64,000 nucleotides of DNA from Rhodospirillales bacterium (GCA_016214125.1 JACRPC010000027.1:1-64000); one strand, 5' to 3'. Counted from the stretch's first letter, positions 34,707 to 43,201 are shown. The notes: generated by a model from the letters alone, not told the origin. A program made the numbers and translations.

Positions 34707-35983
34707 CGCCCAGCCTCGCCCGCCTTCTCCCCGAAGGCCAGAGACCCCGAACGATGCACCCGCCCCAGACGCTTCTCGGCATTCAGGACCGCCATCGCCA
34801 AGGCCTCAACGCGATACACATAGGGCACATCGAATTGAAGCAGATTGATATGCAAGTCCCCGCGATCGTCGATTGGCGATGGCTGGTTGGGCGGCAGGGT
34901 TCCCGGAATCAACTGGAGACGATCGAGGAAGGGGAACAGGTATCGGCGAGAATAGTGCAGCACCGGATGTTCGAATCGGTCGGTAAGCAGGAAATCCGGC
35001 CCCAGCACGATGATTTGGCATTCTGGCCCGGTCATCGGCAAATTGCCCAGCGCCGCCCCATAGGGCAGCACCAGCATCTCGGCCTGACCGATGCGCCGCA
35101 TGTCGGCAATCGGATCGAAGACGTCGGAAAGGTGGGTTTCGAAACCGAACGCCTTGAGGCAGGTTTCGATCGCCGCCTCGTTGGCAATCCGGTGACGCGG
35201 AACAAGCTGGCGGCGCGACAGGAAATAGCGCCCGCCCGTGCCGTCTTTCGCGTCATTCGTGGTCCGGCGGATGCGTTCATGCATCAGCGGAAAGCTGAAG
35301 GTGCAAGGCGGCAGCGCGGCGATGAACAGATGGCGGAATCGATAGGCGTAGGTCCGCGCGCCGGGCGCTTGCAAAATCCGTATCGGGTTCTCGAAGCCCA
35401 GATGGCGGAGAAAGGCGCGTTGCGGCTCGGTCAATTTGTCGAACAGGAAAGGCAGGTCAAGAAGATCGGACGCTTGGCGGCACACGCCCATCAGCCGCGC
35501 CACGATTTCGCACATCCAGTGACCGAAATTGTCGTGCCCGCCGAGATAAAGATAGGGCTCGTCGACCTCGACGACCGTCGCGCAGGCGCTGAGATCGAAG
35601 AAGACTTTGCTGGTTGCGGCGTCGAGGACCTGGAAGATCGGCCCTTGCCCGTTGAGGATCGTCAGCCAGTGCGGGTCCTCGATATAGAGATCGCCCTTGG
35701 TCGAGAAGAGATAGGCCGTGGCGTTGGTGCCGCGTTCGTCGGTCCAATCGTGAAGAACGATGTCGACCGGGCCGGCCTCGACGACCAAATAGCCCTCGTT
35801 GTGCTTTGCCAGAAGTTCGGTCTGCACGCGGGACCAAGGGCGCCGGACGGTCGGGTCCAGGAGCGAATCGGGAACGCGGCCCTCCAGCGGCTGGTGGCGG
35901 ATCGGGTAGCCGGCGCGCTCGGCCCAAGGGCCAAGCGGCACCGCATGGGCCGCAAAGCGCTTGCCGATCGGGCTGGCGGTCAT
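34703..35983 (-). CDS. Glycosyltransferase family 61 (DUF563), copy 1
   Basis: 426 residues, the same pattern as copy 2: LYLGGHDNFGHWMCEIVARL, RTYAYRFRHLFIAALPPCTF, EMLVLPYGAALGNLPMTGPE. Both copies share segments such as FSTKGDLYIEDPHWLTILNG, so they are paralogues. There is no signal or membrane span. It lies 8 bases after the transketolase C-terminal gene and overlaps copy 2 by 4 bases. It probably acts on a surface glycan whose acceptor is not in the window. Confidence 0.83.
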   Translation of the reverse strand: MTASPIGKRFAAHAVPLGPWAERAGYPIRHQPLEGRVPDSLLDPTVRRPWSRVQTELLAKHNEGYLVVEAGPVDIVLHDWTDERGTNATAYLFSTKGDLYIEDPHWLTILNGQGPIFQVLDAATSKVFFDLSACATVVEVDEPYLYLGGHDNFGHWMCEIVARLMGVCRQASDLLDLPFLFDKLTEPQRAFLRHLGFENPIRILQAPGARTYAYRFRHLFIAALPPCTFSFPLMHERIRRTTNDAKDGTGGRYFLSRRQLVPRHRIANEAAIETCLKAFGFETHLSDVFDPIADMRRIGQAEMLVLPYGAALGNLPMTGPECQIIVLGPDFLLTDRFEHPVLHYSRRYLFPFLDRLQLIPGTLPPNQPSPIDDRGDLHINLLQFDVPYVYRVEALAMAVLNAEKRLGRVHRSGSLAFGEKAGEAGR

Positions 35984-35991
35984 CGGCGGGC

Positions 35992-36927
35992 CTAGAGCAG
36001 GCGACGCACGCCTTCAACGAGTTGCGGCAGCGAAACGCCGTACCAGCCGCGCAGCGCTTCCCGCCCGCCATACTGATAGCAATAGCCCTTCTCGGCCGGC
36101 AAGCCGAACCGGCTGACCGCCACGCCGGCGTTGCGATCGGACAGCGCCTCGACAACGGCGCTGCCCAGCCCGCCGGGCAGGAAATGCTCCTCGATCGTCG
36201 CCACCCGCTTCAGGCCCTTGACCGCCTGAACCAGGGCCTGGCCGTTCACCGGCAGGCGGTAGAGATCGATGACCCCCAGCTTCGGCCCGCCCTTCTTGGC
36301 GATTTCGTCGGCCACCGCCAGGGCCTGATGGGTCATGACGCCGGTGCCGATCAAGGCGACGCCGCATTCCGACGGCCTGAGCACCGCCAGCCCGTCGTCG
36401 AAGTCCTGGCCGGGCTGGTAAAGATCGGGAAGCGTTTGGCGGTCGAGCCGGACATAGTTGATGCGCCGCTCCTTGATCGAGCGTTCCGCCACCGCGCGGG
36501 CCATGACGCCATCGGAAATGCTGTCGATTTCGATCGCCGGGAAGGCCCTTAGCACCGCCAGATCTTCGAGCATGTGATGGGTGGGGCCGGAATCGGCGTA
36601 GCCGAAGCCGGCGCCGACGCCCACCAGGGTAAGCGGAATCTTCATCATGGCGTTCTGGACGCGAATTTGCTCGAGGCAGCGAAGCGTGACGAAAGGCGCG
36701 ATGGCGTAGATGAAGACGGTTTTGCCTTCGAGCGCCAGACCGGAGCCCACCACGACGGCGTTCTGCTCGGCGATGCCGAGATTGAGGAATTGGGCCGACA
36801 GGTCGCGCCGGATGGCGTCAAGCGCCGGCGCGCCCATGTCGGCGGAAATGACGATGACGTCGCGATTCTCGCGGGCCATTTCGTAAACGCGGGTCCAGAA
36901 GGCGTCGCGCTGGGAAAGATTGCTCAT
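35992..36927 (-). CDS. Transketolase, C-terminal subunit
   Basis: 311 residues from ATG 36927, GGAG nine bases upstream. The pyrimidine-binding half is QFLNLGIAEQNAVVVGSGLA and PTHHMLEDLAVLRAFPAIEI; the C-terminal transketolase domain holds VATIEEHFLPGGLGSAVVEA. With the next gene up it forms a split transketolase, moving a two-carbon unit with ThDP. It overlaps the N-terminal subunit by ATGA. It precedes two GT61 genes, so the product is likely to be a special sugar or its precursor, not general pentose phosphate. Confidence 0.9.
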   Translation of the reverse strand: MSNLSQRDAFWTRVYEMARENRDVIVISADMGAPALDAIRRDLSAQFLNLGIAEQNAVVVGSGLALEGKTVFIYAIAPFVTLRCLEQIRVQNAMMKIPLTLVGVGAGFGYADSGPTHHMLEDLAVLRAFPAIEIDSISDGVMARAVAERSIKERRINYVRLDRQTLPDLYQPGQDFDDGLAVLRPSECGVALIGTGVMTHQALAVADEIAKKGGPKLGVIDLYRLPVNGQALVQAVKGLKRVATIEEHFLPGGLGSAVVEALSDRNAGVAVSRFGLPAEKGYCYQYGGREALRGWYGVSLPQLVEGVRRLL

Positions 36928-37781
36928 CGCTTGAAGCTCCGCGCAAGATCGGTGCGGGCGGTATCGATCATGGCGCCCGTCGGCGCGGCGCCGTGCCAGA
37001 TCGGCTCGTCGGCCATCGAATCGATACCGGCTCCCTTCGTGGTCTCGGCAAGAATCGCCAAAGGCCTGGCCGAACGGCGCGAGCGCACATACTTTAGGGC
37101 CGCCATCACCTGGCCGATGTCGTTGCCGTCGATGGTGGCGACCTCGAAGCCAAAAGAGCGCCATTTGTCGGCCAAGGGCTCAAGCCGCATCAAATTCTCG
37201 GTCCAATCGGTGGTGCAGAGGAAATTGCGATCAATGATGGTCACCAGATTGTTCAGCCGATGATGCGCGGCGAACATCGCCGTTTCCCAGATCGAGCCCT
37301 CGTAAAGCTCGCCATCGCCCAAGAGGGCGAAGACCAGATGGTTCTTGCGGTCCTTCAAGGCGGCCAGCGCCATGCCGGCCGCCAGCCCGAAGCCCATGCC
37401 GAGCGATCCGGCGGTGGTCTCGACGCCCGGCACCGAATGCTGGAGATGGACGCCGAAGATGCCCTCGGCCTGGGCGAAGCGGTCAAGCTCGGCCTTGGGA
37501 AAGAAGCCGGCATCGGCCAGGGTGACGTAAAGGGCGGGGCTGGCCTGGCCCTTGGAGAGCACGAAACGGTCGCGCCCATTCCATTGGGGGTTGCCGGGAT
37601 CGTAGCGCATCACCCCGCCGCGATAGAGCGCGACCAGGACCTCGACGCAGGACATCGACGAGGTGACGTGGCCGGTGCCCGCCTTGATGCAGGTTTCCAG
37701 GATCGTCGTGCGGATTTCCTGGCAATGGCGCTCAAGATCGGGAAGGGCGGAAAGGGCGAGGGCGCTGTTGTGGCCGCGCAT
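36924..37781 (-). CDS. Transketolase, N-terminal subunit
   Basis: 285 residues from ATG 37781 with GGAG close upstream; a start at 37850 would add 23 unlikely residues. The ThDP half of transketolase: GTGHVTSSMSCVEVLVALYR, VPGVETTAGSLGMGFGLAAG, the GDG motif in ALLGDGELYEGSIWETAMFA and the Asn in NLVTIIDRN. It works with the C-terminal subunit. It is the first gene of the operon. It differs from the usual tkt, which is one chain of about 660 residues. Confidence 0.9.
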   Translation of the reverse strand: MRGHNSALALSALPDLERHCQEIRTTILETCIKAGTGHVTSSMSCVEVLVALYRGGVMRYDPGNPQWNGRDRFVLSKGQASPALYVTLADAGFFPKAELDRFAQAEGIFGVHLQHSVPGVETTAGSLGMGFGLAAGMALAALKDRKNHLVFALLGDGELYEGSIWETAMFAAHHRLNNLVTIIDRNFLCTTDWTENLMRLEPLADKWRSFGFEVATIDGNDIGQVMAALKYVRSRRSARPLAILAETTKGAGIDSMADEPIWHGAAPTGAMIDTARTDLARSFKR

Positions 37782-37929
37782 GGTTTCTCCATGGCTGAAA
37801 GGAAGGAATTCGACAAACGCCAGAATGAACGCGATTTTCCCCAAGGGCAAGGACAGGTCGATCGGGAAGATTCGAAAAGAATCAGGTGAATTCCGGTATG
37901 GCTGCGCAGTAATTAAGGCTTTTTGTTGT

Positions 37930-37989
37930 GACGGCCATCACTAGGCGTGATTTTTTTTAACTGCTATAGAATGGTCATCGATGGCCGTC
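37930..37989. promoter_or_regulatory. Promoter region with 10-bp inverted repeat before the OmpA-like lipoprotein
   Basis: GACGGCCATC (37930-37939) and GATGGCCGTC (37980-37989) are perfect inverted copies 40 bases apart. Between them lie a small ATCAC/GTGAT stem (37937-37951) with a T8 run and an AT-rich core with TATAGAAT (about 37965-37972). A third half-site GGTCATC (37973-37979) forms a near palindrome with GATGGCC. A dimeric regulator could grip the promoter here. The rest of the 254-base divergent spacer shows nothing clear. Confidence 0.5.
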
Positions 37990-38035
37990 CGGCCTCGGGG
38001 AAATTTTCCGGACATCTCTCAAGAAAGGACATCCC

Positions 38036-38911
38036 ATGATCCGCCGTTCGCTTATTGCGGTCGCCGCGACCGTTCTCTTGCTTGGCGCCTGTGCTTTACC
38101 GGACCCTGATGAAGTTGGTCAGGTTAATGCCGTGCGCACGCTGGTGCCCAGCGGCGGCACGCCCTTCACCCAGGCTTTGACCTCCGAATACAAGGCCTAT
38201 GCGATCCATGAGGCCGACAAGGAATATGAATGGGACCATGCGGCCATTTTCGCCCGCAAGGCCTTAGAGGCTGCGAAGGGGACGGTGATTCCGGTGACCG
38301 AGCCCAACAAGGAATGGATGGTGCCGGCCGACCGACTGGGTGAGCTCAACGCGGCCCGTGCCAAGCTGGTCGGCCATTTCAACACCGGTGCGCGCGAGCG
38401 GGCGCCGGCCGATGCCGCCCACGCCCAGGTGATGTATGAATGCTGGATCGAGGAAGAGGCCGAAGGTGACACCAACAGCAACTGCCGGGCCGAATTCCTG
38501 AAGACCGAGCCCAAGCTGGCCGCCCGTCCGGTTGCCGCCCCGGCGCCCGCTCCGGCTCCGGCCCCGGCGCCCAAGATCGTCAAGACCTTCATCGTCTATT
38601 TCGACTTCAACAAGGCCGACATCACCGCACAGGCCATGAAGACCCTGAAGGACGTGACCGACGCCCAGGCGCAGCTCAAGCCGGCCAACATCTATCTGTC
38701 GGGCCACACCGACACGGTCGGCAATTCGAGCTTCAACCAGAAGCTCTCGGAGCGGCGCGTCCAGGCGGTGGCCACCCAGTTGGCCAAGATGGGCGTGGCG
38801 GCGAAGGCGCTGGACACCAAGGCTTACGGCAAAAACAAGCTGCAGGTGCAGACGCCCGACAACACCAAGGAAGGCAAGAACCGCCGGGTCGAGATCTATT
38901 TCGAGAAGTGA
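38036..38911 (+). CDS. OmpA-family lipoprotein
   Basis: 291 residues from ATG 38036, AAAGGA upstream. Lipoprotein signal MIRRSLIAVAATVLLLGAC, lipidation at Cys19. Middle domain of about 140 residues of no known family (LVPSGGTPFTQALTSEYKAY, CWIEEEAEGDTNSNC). An (Ala-Pro) linker (about 165-180) precedes an OmpA C-terminal domain: VYFDFNKADITAQAMKTL, GHTDTVGNSSFNQKLSERRV. It should anchor the outer membrane to peptidoglycan. A strong terminator follows, so it is a single-gene unit, probably highly expressed. Confidence 0.88.
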   Translation: MIRRSLIAVAATVLLLGACALPDPDEVGQVNAVRTLVPSGGTPFTQALTSEYKAYAIHEADKEYEWDHAAIFARKALEAAKGTVIPVTEPNKEWMVPADRLGELNAARAKLVGHFNTGARERAPADAAHAQVMYECWIEEEAEGDTNSNCRAEFLKTEPKLAARPVAAPAPAPAPAPAPKIVKTFIVYFDFNKADITAQAMKTLKDVTDAQAQLKPANIYLSGHTDTVGNSSFNQKLSERRVQAVATQLAKMGVAAKALDTKAYGKNKLQVQTPDNTKEGKNRRVEIYFEK

Positions 38912-38946
38912 TCGACCGGCGCGGTTTCGCGTACGCGTGAAACGGC

Positions 38947-38978
38947 AAGGGGGAGGCGAAAGCCTCCCCCTTCTTATT
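38947..38978 (+). terminator. Rho-independent terminator after the OmpA-like gene
   Basis: An 11-bp stem, AAGGGGGAGGC 38947-38957 with GCCTCCCCCTT 38962-38972, and a GAAA tetraloop. It ends in CTTATT, a short U-rich tail. It is clearly the end of the lipoprotein transcript. Confidence 0.85.
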
Positions 38979-38996
38979 GTCCGCCCGCCAAGCCTG

Positions 38997-39032
38997 CAAC
39001 AAAACACAAAAGGCGGGGAACGCCCCCGCCTT
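38997..39032 (-). terminator. Rho-independent terminator of rpsU
   Basis: On the minus strand AAGGCGGGG and CCCCGCCTT (39032-39024 and 39018-39010) pair around GCGTT, and TTGTGTTTTGTT follows. It stands 27 bases after the rpsU stop and faces the lipoprotein terminator. Confidence 0.8.
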
Positions 39033-39058
39033 GATGCCCGAACGACCCGGACGATGCG

Positions 39059-39262
39059 TTAGAAGCCCTCGCGCTCCAGCCGCTTGCGCTCGAGCTTGCG
39101 GGCCCGGCGCACCGCCTCGGCCTTTTCGCGGGCCCGGCGCTCGGACGGCTTCTCGTAATTGCGGCGCAGCTTCATCTCGCGGAAGATCCCCTCGCGCTGC
39201 ATCTTCTTCTTGAGCACCTTGAGGGCTTGATCGACATTGTTGTCACGGACGAGAACCTGCAC
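39059..39262 (-). CDS. rpsU: 30S ribosomal protein S21
   Basis: 67 residues from GTG 39262 ([20 protein letters not shown]). AGGAG lies nine bases upstream. A longer frame to 39337 is open but adds unconserved residues. The body holds [20 protein letters not shown] and a basic tail, all typical of alphaproteobacterial S21. S21 helps 30S subunits start translation. The 102-base region upstream carries a hairpin and presumably its promoter. Confidence 0.96.
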   Translation of the reverse strand: MQVLVRDNNVDQALKVLKKKMQREGIFREMKLRRNYEKPSERRAREKAEAVRRARKLERKRLEREGF

Positions 39263-39287
39263 GCGCGCCGCTCCTTCCGATGGGCCG

Positions 39288-39317
39288 GAAAACATTCGGA
39301 CGGCCCAATGCCGTCCG
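39288..39317 (-). terminator. Hairpin upstream of rpsU (end of tsaB-rimI or rpsU leader)
   Basis: On the minus strand CGGACGGC (39317-39310) pairs with GCCGTCCG (39304-39297) around ATTGG, then AATGTTTTCC. It is either a weak terminator of tsaB-rimI or a leader element of rpsU; the T run is short. Confidence 0.45.
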
Positions 39318-39364
39318 GAAGGTGCGCTAAGTATCACACCCCCAAGGCTTTGTGAAGAGGCGTA

Positions 39365-39817
39365 TTAAAGTCTTTTTTCGAGAACAAGCGCGTTGGCGGC
39401 CCCTTGGCCCGCCCGCCGGTAATAATCCGGGCGCCGCCCAACCTGGGAAAAGCCCGCCTGACGATAAAGGGCTAGGGCGGCGGCGTTGTCGTCGGCAACT
39501 TCCAGAAACAGGCGTTGCACGCCAAGGCCAGACAAACGGCTAATCGCTTCGGATAAAAGGATTTTTCCTATACCGCAGCGGCGCTTGGCCGGGCCGACCG
39601 CCAAGGTCAGGATCTCGGCCTCGTCGGCGGCTTGGCGAAGCAGAATAAAGCCCGCCGGGCCGCCATCGCCTCGGGCCAAAAGGCCCAAGACGCCGGGTTG
39701 GCCGAGCAGCGAGGCGAAAGCCTCCCGATTCCAGGGCGGATCGATGCTGCCGGCATGCAAATCGGCCAAGATTTGGGCTTGGTCGGGGGTGACAACTTCG
39801 ATGGTTGGCGGCGTCAT
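39365..39817 (-). CDS. rimI: Ribosomal protein S18-alanine N-acetyltransferase RimI
   Basis: 150 residues of a GNAT fold: DPPWNREAFASLLGQPGVLG, ILTLAVGPAKRRCGIGKILL (acetyl-CoA loop RRCGIG, R/Q-x-x-G-x-G/A type), FLEVADDNAAALALYRQAGF. RimI acetylates the N-terminus of S18. It overlaps tsaB by 4 bases, the common tsaB-rimI pair. The fold and partner make the call firm, though GNAT substrates cannot be proven from sequence. Confidence 0.9.
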   Translation of the reverse strand: MTPPTIEVVTPDQAQILADLHAGSIDPPWNREAFASLLGQPGVLGLLARGDGGPAGFILLRQAADEAEILTLAVGPAKRRCGIGKILLSEAISRLSGLGVQRLFLEVADDNAAALALYRQAGFSQVGRRPDYYRRAGQGAANALVLEKRL

Positions 39818-40476
39818 TTCGGCAAGGTGACGTCGGGCGCGCGCAGATAGAGCGGCCGGGGCGGCAGCGGGGCATGGCCCTGGTCGGCCCTTTCGGCCAC
39901 GCCCAGCGCCACCTGGACGGCATCGGGGTGGCCGGGCGCCCGCGACCAGCTCACATTCGGGCCCCTAAGAACATCCTTGAGCCGGATCGATCCATCACCC
40001 ACCAGCATCAGGGGGGTATTGGGTAAATGAGCCACAAAATCTTGGGGGGCGGCGGCGAATATCTCGCCCAACGGCTCGAGATCGGGGGAAAAAAGCTGGC
40101 CGAACAATTCGGCCCGCTTGGCCTCGACCACCGTCACAAGGGTCATTCCCGGCCGCTCGTCGGCAAAAACACCGCCCGCCACCGCCCGCGTGGTGGTGAG
40201 ACCGAAAAAGGGCTTGCCGCTGGCTAGGCAAAGTCCGCGCGCCGCCGCCAAGCCGATGCGGATGCCGGTAAAGGCGCCTGGCCCCACCGTGGCGGCGATC
40301 CGATCGAAATCGGCCACCGCCAGGCCGGTTTCGTCCAGGGCGTCGGCCAGCATCGGCATCAGGGCTTCCGCCTGGCCGCGCTCCATCACCTTCAGGCGAT
40401 GGGCCAGCACCCGCCCATCCTCGACGAGGGCGACCGAACAGGCCGAGGTGGCGGCATCGAGCGCAAGGATTCTCAT
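39814..40476 (-). CDS. tsaB: tRNA t6A synthesis protein TsaB
   Basis: 220 residues from ATG 40476 (MRILALDAATSACSVALVED); a longer frame to 40572 overlaps the divergent ddpX. The ASKHA fold of TsaB is seen: IAATVGPGAFTGIRIGLAAA, RGLCLASGKPFFGLTTTRAV. With TsaD and TsaE it makes N6-threonylcarbamoyladenosine at position 37 of ANN-reading tRNAs. It is translated with rimI. Confidence 0.94.
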   Translation of the reverse strand: MRILALDAATSACSVALVEDGRVLAHRLKVMERGQAEALMPMLADALDETGLAVADFDRIAATVGPGAFTGIRIGLAAARGLCLASGKPFFGLTTTRAVAGGVFADERPGMTLVTVVEAKRAELFGQLFSPDLEPLGEIFAAAPQDFVAHLPNTPLMLVGDGSIRLKDVLRGPNVSWSRAPGHPDAVQVALGVAERADQGHAPLPPRPLYLRAPDVTLPK

Positions 40477-40522
40477 GGCGATCCCGCTTATACTACGGCC
40501 TTCGCCCAAGAAGGAATTGCCG

Positions 40523-41095
40523 ATGATGCTGGTCGAGATCGCGCCGCCCCATTTCGATGTCGAGCACGACATTGCCTACGCCACGCCCAACAATTTCACC
40601 GGCCAATCGGTCTATACAAGGTCCGGCTGCTATTTGCATCCCGAGGCGGCCGAGAAGCTGGCCCGCGCCATCGAACTGGCCCGTCCGCTTGGCTATCGGA
40701 TCAAGATTTTCGATGCCTTCCGCCCCACCGAGGCCCAATGGGTGCTGTGGAATCACACGCCCGATCCCGATTTCCTGGCCGATCCAAGGCGCGGCTCGGC
40801 CCATTCGCGCGGCGCGGCCGTCGATCTCACCTTGATCGACGCCGCCGCCGGCGAGGAATTGGACATGGGCACCGAATTCGATGCCTTCACGCCGCTCTCC
40901 CACCACGGCCGCGCCGAAGTTTCCCCCGCCGCGCAGCGCAACCGGATGATCTTGCTGGGTCTGATGAGCGCCGCCGGCTGGGACTTCTATCAGAAGGAAT
41001 GGTGGCATTATCAGCTTTTCCAGCCGCGCCGCTTGCCGCTGTTGTCGGATTCGGTGCTGCGGGTACCAATGATGCCGTTGCGGCTCAGTAATTGA
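40523..41095 (+). CDS. D-alanyl-D-alanine dipeptidase (DdpX/VanX family)
   Basis: 190 residues from ATG 40523, AAGGA seven bases upstream. Zn ligands of the family appear: His and Asp in SAHSRGAAVDLTLID, and Glu/His in KEWWHYQLF. The catalytic Arg is in FDAFRPTEAQWVLW. It splits D-Ala-D-Ala, in this family in the cytoplasm for wall turnover or periplasm in some. No signal peptide is seen. No vanA/H genes are near, so it is not a glycopeptide-resistance cluster. Divergent from tsaB, overlapping gph by 11 bases. Confidence 0.88.
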   Translation: MMLVEIAPPHFDVEHDIAYATPNNFTGQSVYTRSGCYLHPEAAEKLARAIELARPLGYRIKIFDAFRPTEAQWVLWNHTPDPDFLADPRRGSAHSRGAAVDLTLIDAAAGEELDMGTEFDAFTPLSHHGRAEVSPAAQRNRMILLGLMSAAGWDFYQKEWWHYQLFQPRRLPLLSDSVLRVPMMPLRLSN

Positions 41096-41750
41096 GCAGC
41101 GCCGCCGGCAGATCGGCGAAGCGCTCGATCAAGTGATCGGCCCCCAATTCCTCGGGCTTGAGCCGCGTATAGCCCCAGGTGACGGCGATCGCCGGCAGGC
41201 CGGTGCGCCGTGCGCCTTCGATATCGGCCGGGCTGTCGCCGATCATGATACCGCGCTCAAGGGGTGCGCCCAGCGCCGCCAGGGCGGCCAGGAAGGGCTG
41301 CGGATCGGGCTTCAAGGCGGGCGTGCTGCCGCCGCCGATCACCGCGTCCAAAAGCGGCGCCAGACCGAGCGCCCTTAGCACATGGTTGGCGGCGTCGACC
41401 GGCTTGTTGGTGCAGACCGCCAATCGGTAGCCCTGGACGCGCAGTGCTTCCAGCACCTCGGGCACATCGGGATAGATGGTGGTGTGGGCGGCCGGGCCGC
41501 CCTCGTAGAGGTCGAGGAAGTGGGCGACGGCGCGCTCCAGAAGCGCTTCGACCGGCAGGCCGGCGGCGGTCAGGCCGCGCGCCACCAGCTTGGGCACGCC
41601 GTCGCCGACCATCAGGCGCACCTCGGCCAGGGCCAGCGGCGCCCGCCCTTCCTCGGCCAGGACCTGGTTCATCGCCAGCGCCAGATCGGGCAGGCTGTCG
41701 ACCAAGGTGCCGTCGAGATCGAACAACAAGGCGTCGCGCTTGAAGGCCAT
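41085..41750 (-). CDS. gph: Phosphoglycolate phosphatase
   Basis: 221 residues from ATG 41750, GGTGGG directly upstream; an ATG at 41765 is possible. HAD motifs: LLFDLDGTLVDSLPDLALAM (I), CTNKP (II), Lys in GGGSTPALKPDPQPF (III), MIGDSPADIEGARRTGLPAI (IV). The helical cap fits Gph/PGP. It removes phosphate from 2-phosphoglycolate made by DNA repair or Rubisco oxygenation. It is convergent with ddpX. Confidence 0.9.
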   Translation of the reverse strand: MAFKRDALLFDLDGTLVDSLPDLALAMNQVLAEEGRAPLALAEVRLMVGDGVPKLVARGLTAAGLPVEALLERAVAHFLDLYEGGPAAHTTIYPDVPEVLEALRVQGYRLAVCTNKPVDAANHVLRALGLAPLLDAVIGGGSTPALKPDPQPFLAALAALGAPLERGIMIGDSPADIEGARRTGLPAIAVTWGYTRLKPEELGADHLIERFADLPAALLNY

Positions 41751-41849
41751 CCCACCGATCCACATGTTAAGGGCAGGCGAGCGTAGAGCCCGGCCCGGGC
41801 GCGATCAAGCGTTGAACCGAAGCAAGCGATGGTCTAGGAAAGACACGTC

Positions 41850-43199
41850 ATGCGCCTTGATCTGACCCAGAAATACGATCTGAGACTGCCGCGCTACACC
41901 TCGTACCCGACGGCGCCGCATTTCTCGCCGGCCGTGGGGGCCGAGACCTACGCCGCGTGGTTGGCGGCGATGGCGCCCGACACTCCCTTGTCGCTATACC
42001 TGCACATCGCCTATTGCGCCGAAATGTGCTGGTTCTGCGGCTGCCATACCAAGATCACCCAGCGCTACGCCCCGGTGGCCGATTATCTCGACGCGCTGTT
42101 GAAGGAAATCGCCCTGGTCGCCGAGCGGCTGCCTTCCCGCATGAAGGCCCGCCACGTTCATTTCGGCGGCGGCAGTCCCACCATCCTCAGCCCCGAGGAT
42201 TTCCTGAAGACGATGGATTTCCTGCGCGCCCGCTTCGTCATCGCGCCTGGAGCCGAAGTGGCGGTGGAGCTCGATCCCCGCACCGCCGACCAGGCCTATG
42301 TGGCGGCGATGGCCAAGGGCGGCGTGACCCGGGCCAGCATCGGCGTCCAGGATTTCAACCCCAAGGTCCAGCAGGCGATCAACCGCATTCAGCCCTACGA
42401 GGTGAGCAAGCGGGTGATCGATTGGCTGCGCAAGGCCGGCATTGCCGGCATCAACATGGATCTCGTCTATGGCCTGCCCTTCCAGACGGCGGAAAGCGTG
42501 GTCGAGACCATCGAGCAGGCGGTGGGGCTGGGGCCGCAGCGCATCGCGCTGTTCGGCTATGCCCATGTGCCCTGGATGAAGAAGCACCAGCGCCTGATCC
42601 CCGAGGAGACCCTGCCCGACGTGCCCGAGCGCTGGCGGCAATATGAATGGGCGTCGCGCCGGCTGGTCGAGCTGGGCTATGTAGCGGTCGGGCTCGACCA
42701 TTTCGCCAAGCCCGACGACGAACTGGCCCTGGCGCTCAAGGAAGGTCGGCTGCACCGCAACTTCCAGGGCTACACCACCGACAGCGCCGGCTCGCTCTTG
42801 GGTTTCGGCGCGTCGGGCATCGGCGCGCTCGATCAGGGCTATGTCGGCAACGAGGGCGGCATCGACGCCTACAAGCGGATCGTGCGCGAGGGCAAGCTTG
42901 CCACCACGCGCGGCATCGCCATCACCGACGCCGACCGGCTGCGCCGGGCGATCATCGAACGGCTGATGTGCGATCTGGCGGTCGATCTCGACCGGGTCTG
43001 CGCCGCCCACAAGGCCGATGCCGGCCAATTCGCGCCGGCTCTGGCGTCGCTGGCGCCCCTGGCCGGCGATGGGGTGGTGACCATCGAGGGCCGGCGCATC
43101 CGCGTCACCGACGACGGCCGGCCCCTGGTGCGCGCCGTCTGCGCCGCCTTCGATCAGTATCTGAAGGCCGGCGAACAGCGCCATTCCAAAGCGGTATAG
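41850..43199 (+). CDS. hemN: Oxygen-independent coproporphyrinogen III oxidase
   Basis: 449 residues from ATG 41850, AGGAAAG upstream. The radical SAM site is IAYCAEMCWFCGCHTKI (CxxxCxxC, plus the fourth Cys of HemN). HemN features follow: RHVHFGGGSPTILSPEDF, VYGLPFQTAESVVETI, FGYAHVPWMKKHQRLIP, and the C-terminal HemN domain ending with RAVCAAFDQYL. It makes protoporphyrinogen IX when oxygen is low. Its presence fits a microaerobic lifestyle. No FNR-type box was confirmed upstream. Confidence 0.95.
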   Translation: MRLDLTQKYDLRLPRYTSYPTAPHFSPAVGAETYAAWLAAMAPDTPLSLYLHIAYCAEMCWFCGCHTKITQRYAPVADYLDALLKEIALVAERLPSRMKARHVHFGGGSPTILSPEDFLKTMDFLRARFVIAPGAEVAVELDPRTADQAYVAAMAKGGVTRASIGVQDFNPKVQQAINRIQPYEVSKRVIDWLRKAGIAGINMDLVYGLPFQTAESVVETIEQAVGLGPQRIALFGYAHVPWMKKHQRLIPEETLPDVPERWRQYEWASRRLVELGYVAVGLDHFAKPDDELALALKEGRLHRNFQGYTTDSAGSLLGFGASGIGALDQGYVGNEGGIDAYKRIVREGKLATTRGIAITDADRLRRAIIERLMCDLAVDLDRVCAAHKADAGQFAPALASLAPLAGDGVVTIEGRRIRVTDDGRPLVRAVCAAFDQYLKAGEQRHSKAV

Positions 43200-43201
43200 G
43201 G

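Noticed and set aside
40523-41095. Glycopeptide-resistance (van) gene
   Set aside because: Only a D-Ala-D-Ala dipeptidase is present; vanH, vanA, vanR and vanS are missing from the surroundings.
41766-41849. Possible FNR/CRP-type box upstream of hemN
   Set aside because: GATCAAGCGTTGAAC resembles it, but the half-sites are in the wrong order and spacing for TTGAT-N4-ATCAA.
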